The notes: generated by a model not told the origin, from the sequence alone. Shown: positions 1 to 9,011, numbered from the stretch's first letter. The stretch: 38,874 nt of DNA from Bacteroidetes bacterium ADurb.Bin217 (GCA_002069975.1 MWCJ01000026.1:1-38874); one strand, 5' to 3'. Made by a program: numbers and translations.

Positions 1-182
1 GGGGCGTTGTTGGTACCTAAATTACCTAAACTATGGTTTGTACCATACGAATAGGGTAAAAATTGAGGAAACGGAAATTTAGGATTACCCGAATTGATAT
101 CAACTACCGGTGCTCCGGCAGCTTGTGCAAACGAAGATATTGATATCAAACAGCTTATTGCAAAAAGTATAAGTTTCTTCAT
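1..182 (-). CDS. N-terminus of a secreted protein, possibly a glycoside hydrolase (truncated by window edge)
   Basis: The minus-strand frame opens with ATG at 182 and stays open to base 1, giving 60 codons. The first 19-20 residues (MKKLILFAISCLISISSFAQ) form a typical Sec signal peptide with a short Lys-rich start, hydrophobic core and cleavage after an Ala-Gln-like site. The mature start has Gly-Ala-Pro-Val-Val-Asp followed by a Pro/Phe-rich stretch (FPFPQFLPY). It lies downstream of, and on the same strand as, the GH27 alpha-galactosidase, with 69 bp between them, so co-transcription in a polysaccharide-degrading group is plausible. The Pro/Phe-rich start is reminiscent of some secreted glycoside hydrolases, but no catalytic part is visible and the family cannot be named. 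Export is well supported; function is a guess. Confidence 0.6.
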   Translation of the reverse strand, partial: MKKLILFAISCLISISSFAQAAGAPVVDINSGNPKFPFPQFLPYSYGTNHSLGNLGTNNA

Positions 183-251
183 TGTATATATATATTACGT
201 ATTTAGATAGGATATGTAAGACTAAAAAAATGTAAAAATGGTTGCATATAT

Positions 252-1460
252 TTAACTTTTTTTACTCACAACCACATACAATACATCGTGTGCCGGTATT
301 GTTGTTTGTAGTATTTTTTTAGTAGTCCCAATATCTTTCTTTGTATAGACATTTCGTATCGTATAAACCCCTTGTGAAAATTGAATTTTTTTGTTAAAAA
401 CACTGTCAATAATTGTATGCGTATTCCAATCAAAATCAAGAGAGTATGCATGAGTATTTCTGTTGAGAAAACACAGAGCCCACGCATCGTTTTGCAAGGG
501 TTTTACCCATACTTCTAAACTGTCTTGTTCCATATATTTGAACCCATGTATTCCCAGCGGGTCTTGATTTATAGCAATTACTTCTTTGTTTGTCAATATA
601 TCTATGGTTTCTTTGCTTGCATTTCGTACATCGTTACCCATTATGAGCGGCGATGCAAATATGCTCCACAATGCAAAATGTGCACGGTCTTCACCAGCGG
701 TCATGCCGTTGCCAACTTCCATCATGTCGTAGTCGTTCCACGCATCGGGTTTGGTATATTGGCGAATACTGTCGCGGAGATATACAATTTTCATAACTCC
801 CCAACTCGACCATGTACCATGATTTACCTCACAGTCAAAACAGTTCGTAATATCGCCTGTTACACGCCAAAGATTACCAACGGGTGCACCCCATTTCCAC
901 GGTTCGTTGTTGCCCCATTCGCAAATGCTGAATACTATTGGTCTGCCTGTAGCATATAATGCATCACGCATAGTAATGTAGGCTTCTTCTGCATTCAATT
1001 TATCGGTATAGCACCAGTCGTATTTCAAAAAATCTACACCCCACGAAGCATAGAGGCGAGCATCTTGATATTCGTGTCCTCTACTTCCCGGATATCCTGC
1101 ACAGGTGAGTTTTCCCGCACAATTGTACAAGCCAAATTTCATCCCTTTGGAATGTACATAATCGGCAAGATGTTTCATGCCTTTGGGGAATTTTACGGGG
1201 TCGGCAACTAAATTTCCTTGTGCATCACGCTCGCGAGCCATCCATCCATCGTCTAACACGATGTATGTATATCCGGCATCTTTCAATCCTTTGGAAATAA
1301 TACTGTCGACCATGCCAATGATAAGTTCTTCGTTTATATTGGTTTCAAATGTATTCCAACTGTTCCAGCCCATAGGAGGAGTTTTTGCCAATCCTTCAAT
1401 TTTTTGTGAATACACGTGTAAACTAATAAGCACAATGCTTAGAGCAATAATTTTCTTCAT
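252..1460 (-). CDS. Secreted alpha-galactosidase, GH27
   Basis: Predicted to hydrolyse terminal alpha-1,6-linked galactose from galacto-oligosaccharides or galactomannan, in the periplasm or outside the cell. The 402-residue product begins with a signal peptide (about residues 1-19, ending HVYSQ). The mature protein has the GH27 opening TPPMGWNSWNTF (28-38), LDDGWM (69-74), the nucleophile motif KYDWCY with Asp148, and the acid/base motif WRVTGDI with Asp203. It also has the conserved DYDMMEVGNGMT and FASPLIMGNDVR segments, then a C-terminal beta-sandwich domain (about 310-402). Length is normal for single-domain GH27 enzymes. The ATG at 1460 is the first start and places the signal peptide correctly. 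The neighbour on the same strand also encodes a secreted protein. Specificity for galactose rather than the related N-acetylgalactosamine is inferred from the overall family resemblance. Confidence 0.93.
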   Translation of the reverse strand: MKKIIALSIVLISLHVYSQKIEGLAKTPPMGWNSWNTFETNINEELIIGMVDSIISKGLKDAGYTYIVLDDGWMARERDAQGNLVADPVKFPKGMKHLADYVHSKGMKFGLYNCAGKLTCAGYPGSRGHEYQDARLYASWGVDFLKYDWCYTDKLNAEEAYITMRDALYATGRPIVFSICEWGNNEPWKWGAPVGNLWRVTGDITNCFDCEVNHGTWSSWGVMKIVYLRDSIRQYTKPDAWNDYDMMEVGNGMTAGEDRAHFALWSIFASPLIMGNDVRNASKETIDILTNKEVIAINQDPLGIHGFKYMEQDSLEVWVKPLQNDAWALCFLNRNTHAYSLDFDWNTHTIIDSVFNKKIQFSQGVYTIRNVYTKKDIGTTKKILQTTIPAHDVLYVVVSKKS

Positions 1461-1640
1461 TATATTGTATTTAGGTTCCTAATAATTCTAAATATGTATA
1501 CTTGCAAGTGCATGTATAACTACAAGTGGTAGAATAGTAGTTTTTTACATATTTGTTTTGAATCGATAAAAATACACATTTTTTGCAAAAAAAATACTAT
1601 GCTTTCATAAAAAAATTATACTTTTATACCAAATACTTCT

Positions 1641-4600
1641 ATGCACAATAATTCTGCTCATATTACTATTTACAAAGCTTCGGCAGGTTCGGGTAAAACC
1701 TACGCTTTGACCAAAGAATACATACGTATGCTTTTGGCTGCTCCGGGCAATTACAAACACATACTTGCGGTAACATTTACCAACAAAGCCTGTGGCGAAA
1801 TGAAAGAACGTATTTTGCATACATTATACACATTGTCAAATAATTATGATTCAGTACAATACGCAAATGAATTGTGTGAGGAATTTTCGTTAAAACCAAT
1901 AGAATTACAAAAAAAGGCACAGCGAGTTTTACACGATATTTTGCATAATTATTCCTTTTTTTATGTAGAGACTATCGATACGTTTTTTCAAAGAATTATT
2001 CGAAATTTTGCAAAAGAATTAGGTCTGCATTCATATTTTGGACTTGAATTAGATACGAGTGCTGTAATAGAAGAAAGTGTACAAAACTTATTTCAAAACA
2101 TTCACGAATATCCCGAAATTGAACAATGGCTTATAGATTATAGCATTGCGAAAATAGACGATGGTAAAAACCGAAATGTGTTTAGAGCATTACTGAATGA
2201 TAGTAGCATTTTATTTAAAGAACAGTATATGCAACTCACACAAAAAAGTATTGAATTTGCCGATATTGTTACTTTTTTTGAACACGTAGATTCACTTATA
2301 CAAACATTTGAAACCAACATTCGAGAGTTGGCAGAAAAAGCTATTGGAATAATTACAAAACACGGCTTACAAGTAGAAGATTTTAAAGGTGGTAGCAGAA
2401 GTTGCATGAAGCCATTTTATATATTGGCACAACAACCAAATGATAAAAAATATCTAAAATTAGAAGCAATTCTAGATACTGAAAATTGGTTTACAAAGAC
2501 ATCGAAGCAGCGTCATCTCATTGGGACTTTAGAGCAATCGGGATTGTTAGAAATTACACATTCAATGTTTTCATTATATATGGGGAATGAAGGAATAATA
2601 TACAGAACTGCATTACTTCTTTCGTCACAAAAATACAGTGTTGGCATGTTGCAAGCCATACAAAAATCTATAGACACATATTGCAGAGATAATGATTTGT
2701 TTTTGATTTCAAATACTAACATGTTTTTACAAACCATAATTCAAGGAAGCGATGCCCCGTTTGTATACGAAAAAATCGGCTGCTTTATTCGCCATATCAT
2801 GATTGATGAATTTCAAGACACATCGCAAATGCAATGGCGAAATTTTTTACCACTCATTTCAAATGCAATTTCCGAAGGAGGCAGTGCATTGGTGGTAGGC
2901 GATGTAAAACAATCTATTTATCGATTTAGAAATGGAGATTGGTCATTATTGCATTCCGGTATTTATAATGATTTTATTCAAGAAATATCAGAAATTTCTT
3001 TATCACACAATTGGCGAAGTCGAAAAAACATCATTGAATTTAACAATACATTTTTTCAATTATTTTCATCAATACTCCAACAAAAGTATATAGGTACTAT
3101 GGCTGAAGCCGGGCTTACAGAAATACCGGACAAATTGCAATCGCTCATACCTTCGCTCTATGCTGATGTAGAACAACTAATACCAACACGCTCAAACGAT
3201 GGTGGATATGTAAATCTACATACTATTTCAGCAGACAAGGAATCAAAATTTCCAACACTCGTATTAGAACAATTGTTGGTAGATGTTCTACAATTATTCG
3301 AAAAAGGCTATGCCCCTCATGATATTGTATTTTTGTGTAAAGAAAAAAAACATATAAGCCAAATAGTAACTTTTTTTAATGAAAAAAAACAAGAATATCC
3401 TGAATATGCTCAAGCATTTACAATAGTTACCGGCGAAGGTTTAAGAATTTCGAAGTCAGATGTAGTTCAGTTTATTTTAGCATATCTGCAATGGATGGAA
3501 CAACCTGAAAACAATTTTTTCAGAACAGAATTATCGGTTATATACAACAGATTGCAATCGGCACAAACCAATGATTCGGTGATGCAGGTACAAACAAAAG
3601 CGAATATACTTGGAGATATACCTTCAATATCAAAAAACATGTCGTTGCATCTCATAACCGACAACATCATTCAACAATTTTCACTGCACACCCACACTCA
3701 GGAATTGGTATATCTTCTTGATTTTCAAAATATAATTTATTCCTATTCTAAAAAAAATATGGTTTCTATTTCGCAGTTTATAGAATGGTGGCATGAACAA
3801 GAAGATACTGCATATTTAAAACAAGAGCCACAAGGGTACATGCGAGCTATGACAATGCATAAATCTAAAGGATTACAGTTTTCGGTAGTATTTATGCCAT
3901 TTGTAGATTGGCAATACAGCCGCAGCAATTCTACAATGATATGCAATACCATCGACACCGACTTTTCGGCTATTCCATTTGCATATGTATCGCAAAAAAA
4001 AGAAATGGCTACAACACAATTTGCGAAACAGTATGCAGAAGAAATAATGCAGCAATATATAGATTCTATTAATGTATTCTATGTAGCTTGCACACGTGCT
4101 GTCGATGCCCTATTTGTGTACATTCCCGAAAATTCTCAAACTAATAGAATTTCTCACGAAATAGTTTCGTGTTTAGCTGAATACCAATTACAGTATTCAC
4201 AGCACACAATAGACAATACTTGTATAGAAATTGGCACCCTTGATACGCAAGCAATATCACAAAGCATAGCAAATAACCTACATACCGAATACCCAATATA
4301 TACTGAAAAATTAGAATTATTGCCGGTACCGGAAACATATAGATTCATTGAACGGATGCAATCATCGAGGCACGAACAAATACAAGGTATTCGTATGCAT
4401 AGAATATTTGAATTTATACTATCTAAAAACGATATACCAGTAGCAGTGCACAAAGCGATAGCAGAAGGAATTATTGAAGAAAAACAATACCAAGAATATG
4501 TAAATTACTGCACACAAGCTATAGAACAAAGTAATGTAAGCAAATGGTTTGACACAACGTATCGAATTCAAACCGAACAAGGAATTAGTACGCCCGAAGG

Positions 4601-4793
4601 AGAAAAACGTCCCGACAGACTAGTATTTACAGAGGCAAACACAATTGAAGTTATTGACTATAAATTCACCTTAGAAACACAAACAAAACATATACAGCAA
4701 GTACAAGAATATGTACGTGTATTGCAAAGTATGGGATATACAGTTACCGGATATGTGTGGTATGTGTTGTTACATAAAGTATTGGAAGTTTGA
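1641..4793 (+). CDS. AddA/RecB-like UvrD-family helicase with C-terminal nuclease motif
   Basis: Predicted superfamily 1 DNA helicase-nuclease that processes double-strand ends for recombination repair. The 1050-residue protein has Walker A ASAGSGKT (13-20, Lys19) at the extreme N-terminus, followed by VTFTNKACGEMKERI (44-58). Motif II is IDEFQDT (388-394), motif III VGDVKQSIYRFRNGDW (419-434) and motif IV HNWRSR (456-461). MTMHKSKGLQFSVVF and FYVACTRAVDALFVY are the motif V and VI regions. Near the C-terminus, RPDRLVF (from 990) and VIDYK (1004-1008) form the Asp...Asp-x-Lys core of a RecB-type PD-(D/E)XK nuclease. Length and order match the Bacteroidota AddA-like family. The partner AddB, often encoded next to it, is not in the window: a gap and a glycosyltransferase follow. 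The gene is divergent from the GH27 gene across 180 bp. The helicase call is firm; the exact complex is inferred. Confidence 0.92.
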   Translation: MHNNSAHITIYKASAGSGKTYALTKEYIRMLLAAPGNYKHILAVTFTNKACGEMKERILHTLYTLSNNYDSVQYANELCEEFSLKPIELQKKAQRVLHDILHNYSFFYVETIDTFFQRIIRNFAKELGLHSYFGLELDTSAVIEESVQNLFQNIHEYPEIEQWLIDYSIAKIDDGKNRNVFRALLNDSSILFKEQYMQLTQKSIEFADIVTFFEHVDSLIQTFETNIRELAEKAIGIITKHGLQVEDFKGGSRSCMKPFYILAQQPNDKKYLKLEAILDTENWFTKTSKQRHLIGTLEQSGLLEITHSMFSLYMGNEGIIYRTALLLSSQKYSVGMLQAIQKSIDTYCRDNDLFLISNTNMFLQTIIQGSDAPFVYEKIGCFIRHIMIDEFQDTSQMQWRNFLPLISNAISEGGSALVVGDVKQSIYRFRNGDWSLLHSGIYNDFIQEISEISLSHNWRSRKNIIEFNNTFFQLFSSILQQKYIGTMAEAGLTEIPDKLQSLIPSLYADVEQLIPTRSNDGGYVNLHTISADKESKFPTLVLEQLLVDVLQLFEKGYAPHDIVFLCKEKKHISQIVTFFNEKKQEYPEYAQAFTIVTGEGLRISKSDVVQFILAYLQWMEQPENNFFRTELSVIYNRLQSAQTNDSVMQVQTKANILGDIPSISKNMSLHLITDNIIQQFSLHTHTQELVYLLDFQNIIYSYSKKNMVSISQFIEWWHEQEDTAYLKQEPQGYMRAMTMHKSKGLQFSVVFMPFVDWQYSRSNSTMICNTIDTDFSAIPFAYVSQKKEMATTQFAKQYAEEIMQQYIDSINVFYVACTRAVDALFVYIPENSQTNRISHEIVSCLAEYQLQYSQHTIDNTCIEIGTLDTQAISQSIANNLHTEYPIYTEKLELLPVPETYRFIERMQSSRHEQIQGIRMHRIFEFILSKNDIPVAVHKAIAEGIIEEKQYQEYVNYCTQAIEQSNVSKWFDTTYRIQTEQGISTPEGEKRPDRLVFTEANTIEVIDYKFTLETQTKHIQQVQEYVRVLQSMGYTVTGYVWYVLLHKVLEV

Positions 4794-5133
4794 TTATGCG
4801 ATATAATTTTTAGTAATCTACAGATAGACGCAGATATTTTTATAATCAAAATCTTAATCGGTTGAAACCGATATTTAGTGCGTGATTTTATCTTGTTCCC
4901 ATGGTTAAAACCATGGGCTTTATAAATGAAACCATGGGCTTTATGATTAAAAAGTTTAGCAATTATTTTGTATCTCTATGATATTCTGTGGTAAAGACAC
5001 AAAAAAATCAATTCATTTTTAAACACTTAGAATTACACCAATTCAAATTATTCAAAAGATATGAACAGTTGTGTTAATGAACTGATAATTATTCTAATTT
5101 TGGCAAAACAAAAAATAAAACCGTTTAGGTTGT
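4794..5133. other. 340-bp intergenic gap holding REP-like hairpins
   Basis: No open frame of coding character is visible between the helicase gene and the glycosyltransferase gene. The first 150 bases hold the palindromic repeat cluster listed separately (4859-4944). The rest (about 4950-5133) is AT-rich with no recognisable promoter consensus, terminator or small gene. Confidence 0.6.
4859..4944. repeat. REP-like palindromic repeat cluster
   Basis: Three related elements sit close together. At 4859-4870, CGGTT and AACCG form a 5-bp stem around a GA loop. At 4898-4917, CCCATGGTT and AACCATGGG form a perfect 9-bp stem around a two-base AA loop. The right arm and its tail, AAACCATGGGCTTTAT, are then repeated exactly at 4908-4923 and 4929-4944 (21-bp period). 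Hairpins of the kind 'GCCC-x-GGTT..AACC-x-GGGC' resemble REP elements mobilised by TnpA-REP (RAYT) transposases. That relationship is by resemblance only; no such transposase is in the window. Confidence 0.7.
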
Positions 5134-6276
5134 ATGTTAGAAATAAGATATTCGGAAATTGAATTTTTCATAACTATAATTCTTATAGTTGCCACAAGCA
5201 TTCAAATACTTTATTATGGATTGATATATTCAAGAATTGCCTTGTTTAAACACAAAGCAAATACATCTGAATCAAAGAACCTACCCGTTTCTATAATTAT
5301 TTGTGCAAAAAACGAAGAAGATAATTTGAGAAAATTTTTACCATTAATTTTAGAGCAACAATATCCTGCATTTGAGGTAATACTTGTAAATGATTGCTCC
5401 GAAGACGATACCGAATCGTTTATAACAAATTTGCAGAAAAAATATACAAATTTAAAATACACATTTATAAAAGACGACCCAAAATTTAAACACGGAAAAA
5501 AATTGGCCGTAACTTTGGGTATTAAAGCAGCTCAATACAATCATTTTGTATTTATAGATGCCGATTGTTACCCCGAAACACCACAATGGTTACAGTGTAT
5601 TAGTTCACAATTCAACGAATCTACTTATATAGTTTTAGGATATGGTGGATACGAACCCAAAACTGGCTTTCTCGACAAGTTAGTTCGTTACGATACGTTT
5701 TTTATTGCACTTAATTATCTGTCGTTTGCCCGCATTGGACTACCGTATATGGGTGTTGGACGAAATATGGCATATTCACGAGCAGCCTATGAACAAAGCA
5801 GTAAATTTACCAAACATTATCATATTCTTTCGGGCGACGATGATTTATTTGTTTGTGAAGTAGGACGTCGCGGAAATACACGCATAGAACTGTCGGGACA
5901 AGGATTTACGCGTTCGGAACAAGTAGAAACCTTTGCACAATGGTGTTCACAAAAACGAAGACATTTAACTACCGCATCGTCGTATAGGTTTATTCATCAA
6001 TTTTTATTAGCACTCGAACCACTAACTCGAATGCTGATGTTTAGCTTTATACTTATATATGCAATTCTATTGAGCACCACACTGTTGTACGTAGTTATAT
6101 CATTAGTTTCAATGAGATTTTTACTGCAGCTTATAATTCACAATTTAACAATGAATCGTTTGCACGAATCAAAATTATTAGTATATTCGCCATTATTTGA
6201 TGTATTGTTACCTTTTTTGATTTCGATACTGATGATACAGAACAAGCTAAATACACGCAAAAGAAGATGGAAATAA
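5134..6276 (+). CDS. Membrane-bound glycosyltransferase family 2
   Basis: Predicted inverting glycosyltransferase acting at the cytoplasmic membrane on a nucleotide sugar, for surface glycan or glycolipid synthesis. The 380-residue protein has an N-terminal membrane helix (about 11-31), then the GT-A opening PVSIIICAKNEEDN (51-64) and ILVNDCSEDDT (83-93). The metal-binding DxD is IDADCYPE (Asp142, Asp144), the presumed catalytic acidic motif is SGDDDLF (233-239), and QWCSQKRRH (269-277) is the QxxRW-like motif. Two or three further membrane helices follow (about 285-370). This layout matches processive or lipid-linked GT2 enzymes, but the sugar cannot be read from sequence. Its last 10 bases overlap the start of the following ECF sigma gene, which implies co-transcription. 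Alternative sub-family assignments remain open. Confidence 0.88.
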   Translation: MLEIRYSEIEFFITIILIVATSIQILYYGLIYSRIALFKHKANTSESKNLPVSIIICAKNEEDNLRKFLPLILEQQYPAFEVILVNDCSEDDTESFITNLQKKYTNLKYTFIKDDPKFKHGKKLAVTLGIKAAQYNHFVFIDADCYPETPQWLQCISSQFNESTYIVLGYGGYEPKTGFLDKLVRYDTFFIALNYLSFARIGLPYMGVGRNMAYSRAAYEQSSKFTKHYHILSGDDDLFVCEVGRRGNTRIELSGQGFTRSEQVETFAQWCSQKRRHLTTASSYRFIHQFLLALEPLTRMLMFSFILIYAILLSTTLLYVVISLVSMRFLLQLIIHNLTMNRLHESKLLVYSPLFDVLLPFLISILMIQNKLNTRKRRWK

Positions 6277-6860
6277 ATGAGCATTTCTCAAGTAAAGCAA
6301 AACAAGATATTCTACTTGTAGAACAAGCTTTGCAAGGCAGTCAAAAAGCATACACCGAATTGCTTGACCGATATAGAGACACCATTTATTTTATGCTTTT
6401 GAAAATGGTAAAAAATAAGAACGATGCCGAAGATTTAACTATTGAAGCATTTGGTAAAGCATTTAAAAATTTAGAACAATACACATCTGACTTTGCATTT
6501 AGCACGTGGTTATTCCGAATAGCATCGAATAATTGTATTGATTTTTTGCGTAAACGAAAAACTATTACCGTTTCAATAGATGAAAATTTTGAGAAGGACG
6601 AATACGAATATTCTTTTAATATCGAAAGTTCTGATTTGAATCCCGAAGAGAATTTTATTAAATCTCAAAATTCGGTTCAATTATCTGAAATTGTAAAAAA
6701 AATGAAACCTCGATATCGTGAACTTATTGAGTTGCGATATTTTAAAGAATTTGCATACGAAGAAATAGCTCAACACATGAATTTACCGCTGGGCACTGTT
6801 AAAGCTCAATTGTTTAGAGCCCGCGAGTTGTTGTATAACGTATTGCAACGCACACATTAA
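6267..6860 (+). CDS. ECF-type RNA polymerase sigma factor
   Basis: Predicted alternative sigma factor of the sigma-70 family, extracytoplasmic-function group, redirecting RNA polymerase to its own regulon. The 197-residue protein has sigma region 2 at about residues 28-96, including LLDRYRDTIYFMLLKM, KNDAEDLTIEAFGKAFK and STWLFRIASNNCIDFLRKRK. Region 4 is at about 140-190 (RYRELIELRYFKEFAYEEIA, then LPLGTVKAQLFRARELL, the helix-turn-helix). The middle linker is acidic. The gene overlaps the upstream GT2 gene by 10 bp and is followed after 3 bp by rsmG, so all three are probably one transcript. No anti-sigma factor gene adjoins it. The start at 6267 keeps the coupling overlap; no nearer in-frame ATG would keep region 2 complete by a clear margin. 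Confidence 0.92.
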   Translation: MEINEHFSSKAKQDILLVEQALQGSQKAYTELLDRYRDTIYFMLLKMVKNKNDAEDLTIEAFGKAFKNLEQYTSDFAFSTWLFRIASNNCIDFLRKRKTITVSIDENFEKDEYEYSFNIESSDLNPEENFIKSQNSVQLSEIVKKMKPRYRELIELRYFKEFAYEEIAQHMNLPLGTVKAQLFRARELLYNVLQRTH

Positions 6861-6863
6861 CCT

Positions 6864-7481
6864 ATGAATCGTATACTCGAATATTTTCCCGACATTACCA
6901 AATATCAGCAAGAACAATTTGCAAAACTCGATTCTTTATATAAATACTGGAATGAACGAGTAAATGTAATTTCGCGAAAAGATATTGATAATTTATACAC
7001 TCATCATATTCTACATTCATTAGCAATTGCAAAATTTTTTGATTTCAAACAACGAAGCAAAATACTTGATGTAGGAACCGGCGGCGGGTTTCCCGGAATT
7101 CCTTTAGCTATAATGTTTCCCAAAGTTGAATTTGTATTAATTGATTCTATTGCAAAAAAAATATCGGTTGTACAAGCTATTGCACAAGAGTTACAACTTA
7201 CAAATGTTACTGCGAAGCAAATGCGGGTAGAACAATGCACCCAACGTTTCGATTATATTGTGAGCAGAGCAGTAACCGCCTTTCCCGAATTTTACACTAT
7301 GAGCAAACATACTGTAAGTGGTATTGTAAACAACAAACTGCACAATGGTATAATTTATTTAAAAGGTGGTGATTTTTACGAAGAAATGAAAGGCTTTAAA
7401 AAATTCCAGATATATACTATTTCTGACGTGTTTACCGAAGAATTTTTTGAAACAAAAAAAATTATTTACGTCCCGGTATAA
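6864..7481 (+). CDS. rsmG: 16S rRNA (guanine527-N7)-methyltransferase RsmG
   Basis: Methylates N7 of G527 in 16S rRNA using S-adenosylmethionine. The 205-residue length matches the family (about 205-210). The N-terminal YKYWNERVNVISRKDID (26-42) is the conserved RsmG opening, with the HHILHSLAI segment after it. The SAM-binding motif ILDVGTGGGFPGIPLAI lies at 67-83, followed by VEFVLIDSIAKKISVV and the later FDYIVSRAVTAF segment. It starts 3 bp after the ECF sigma gene stop, so it is probably translated from the same message. Loss of this enzyme is known in other bacteria to give low-level streptomycin resistance. Assignment is firm. Confidence 0.95.
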   Translation: MNRILEYFPDITKYQQEQFAKLDSLYKYWNERVNVISRKDIDNLYTHHILHSLAIAKFFDFKQRSKILDVGTGGGFPGIPLAIMFPKVEFVLIDSIAKKISVVQAIAQELQLTNVTAKQMRVEQCTQRFDYIVSRAVTAFPEFYTMSKHTVSGIVNNKLHNGIIYLKGGDFYEEMKGFKKFQIYTISDVFTEEFFETKKIIYVPV

Positions 7482-7524
7482 TTTACATACGACCAAATCG
7501 TACGTTTCATATATTCTATTACAA

Positions 7525-8301
7525 GTGAAGTTTCAACATTCCAACAAAAAAATATATCAAAAATTAGGTTATAGCATAGACCAAGAAGGTATTCTTACCC
7601 GTTTTTTGCGCGAAGGCAACGCGTGGAAATCACACTTAGAACATACCAAACAATGGATTCGCGATGCGTATGCTCACAAAGAATATTCATCTATAGCAAT
7701 ATTTGGAAGCGGATGGTTGCTCGATGTGCCAATAGACGATATTATTCGCGATTTCAAAGAGGTATACCTGTTCGATATCATACATCCTTTGCAAATTACC
7801 CATAAATACAAAAAATACCCGCATGTACACTTTATAGAAGCCGATGTAACCGGAGGAGTGGCAAAAAAAATTTATGATCGTATTACGGCAAAATCTCATG
7901 TTCGTAAACAGTCCTTACCACAATTAACACAAACACAATTTTCGTATGATATACCTTTTGACCTTTTAGTATCGCTCAATATAGTAAACCAGCTTGATAT
8001 ACTCTTGCTCGAAGCATTGGAAAAACACGAAAGCGTGAGCGAGGAAGAAAAACAGGATTTTAGATATTGTATACAAAAAAATCACATGCATTTGCTGGAG
8101 CAATACAACTACTGCTTGATAAGCGATTGGGAGAAATTAGTAACTCATACTAAAACCAGACACACACACTCCGAACCATTGGTGTTTGTAGAACCACCTG
8201 CACACACACACCACAGTGAATGGTTGTGGAACTTCGACTCACAGGGCTTGTACGAAGAAAATAGCAAAATAGATTTTCGAGTGCGAGCGTTTAGGTCCTA
8301 A
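7525..8301 (+). CDS. Conserved protein of unknown function, methyltransferase-like fold possible
   Basis: No function recognised with confidence. Two starts are possible: TTG at 7447, which would overlap rsmG by 35 bp, or GTG at 7525, which gives 258 residues beginning close to KKIYQKLGYSIDQEGILTRF. I favour GTG because conserved-looking sequence begins there. A beta-strand-glycine-loop segment, SSIAIFGSGWLLDVPIDDI, is followed by EVYLFDIIHPLQI and VHFIEADVTGG. This spacing is like motifs I to III of Rossmann methyltransferases, although the usual GxGxG is only partly kept. The C-terminal half is rich in His, Glu and Trp. It follows rsmG directly, so it is probably in the same transcript. A SAM-dependent enzyme is an inference, not a demonstrated match. 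Confidence 0.75.
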   Translation: MKFQHSNKKIYQKLGYSIDQEGILTRFLREGNAWKSHLEHTKQWIRDAYAHKEYSSIAIFGSGWLLDVPIDDIIRDFKEVYLFDIIHPLQITHKYKKYPHVHFIEADVTGGVAKKIYDRITAKSHVRKQSLPQLTQTQFSYDIPFDLLVSLNIVNQLDILLLEALEKHESVSEEEKQDFRYCIQKNHMHLLEQYNYCLISDWEKLVTHTKTRHTHSEPLVFVEPPAHTHHSEWLWNFDSQGLYEENSKIDFRVRAFRS

Positions 8302-8329
8302 CAAATGCCTTTGTTGTATTATTACTCTC

Positions 8330-8815
8330 TCAAAATTTTGAAAAAACAAATGTTCCATGAACCGGAATAGTAATATATTCAGGATAGGTATACGGACCAG
8401 AATGTACAAGAATTTTTTGAACGGTTTCTGCTTCAAAAAATCCGTGTATAGCAACCTTATTTTCGTTGCTAATAGTTCCATAAAGGGTATCAATACACCA
8501 ATCCAATTTTGAAGTTTTTTCATAACAAAAATACCCGGCAATTTCTTGTGCATTATTTACCCGCACTGTTGTTACTGTATTTTCAATGCAAGAATCATGT
8601 TCGCATACACACAAATTATATAGGGAATCATTACTTTTTGAAATTCTCATATTTTGTTCTCTACTCCAGGTATATTCAACAGTGTCAACCATGTATGAGC
8701 CTGTAAAATTTACGGTATATATTCCTGAAATATCCTGCAATACATCATTGCTATTTTTTTTACAACCAGTTGCTGCAACAAGAATTAAAAACACAAAATA
8801 TAAAAACCGCTTCAT
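8330..8815 (-). CDS. Small putative lipoprotein, function unknown
   Basis: The 161-residue product starts MKRFLYFVFLILVAATGCKK, a signal peptide with lipobox AATGC and the acylated cysteine at residue 18. It should therefore be anchored to a membrane facing the periplasm or surface. The mature part has SGIYTVNFTGSY and several alternating strands ending in IPVHGTFVFSKF, which suggests a small beta-barrel or beta-sandwich. It has Cys residues at CVCEHDSC and again at YFC and WC, so internal disulphides are possible. The start at 8815 is the ATG that gives the signal peptide. It is convergent with the unknown gene ending at 8301 and divergent from ppk1. No family was recognised. Confidence 0.8.
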   Translation of the reverse strand: MKRFLYFVFLILVAATGCKKNSNDVLQDISGIYTVNFTGSYMVDTVEYTWSREQNMRISKSNDSLYNLCVCEHDSCIENTVTTVRVNNAQEIAGYFCYEKTSKLDWCIDTLYGTISNENKVAIHGFFEAETVQKILVHSGPYTYPEYITIPVHGTFVFSKF

Positions 8816-9011
8816 AAAAAATGATTAATAAAAACACACGGTAATAATACGTATAAAAAACCAGATAAAGATATTAAAAAAAGAAATAAATTTCATTCAG
8901 TACCCACCATATGTTATCAAAATGTTAAGAAAGTACAATAAATAAACATTTCTCTTTGTTTTGTTATTTTTTTTGTATAATTCTGCATTTTAAACTATTC
9001 GAGGAATTGTT

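Noticed and set aside
525..959. 144-codon plus-strand open frame
   Set aside because: It lies wholly antisense inside the GH27 gene, whose catalytic motifs are intact, and its translation shows no domain.
1500..1509. Palindrome ACTTGCAAGT upstream of the GH27 and helicase genes
   Set aside because: A single 10-bp palindrome in AT-rich DNA is too weak to call an operator.
8239..8553. 104-codon minus-strand open frame
   Set aside because: It overlaps the lipoprotein gene (8330-8815) on the same strand in another frame and the preceding gene; the lipoprotein has a lipobox and signal peptide, this frame has neither.
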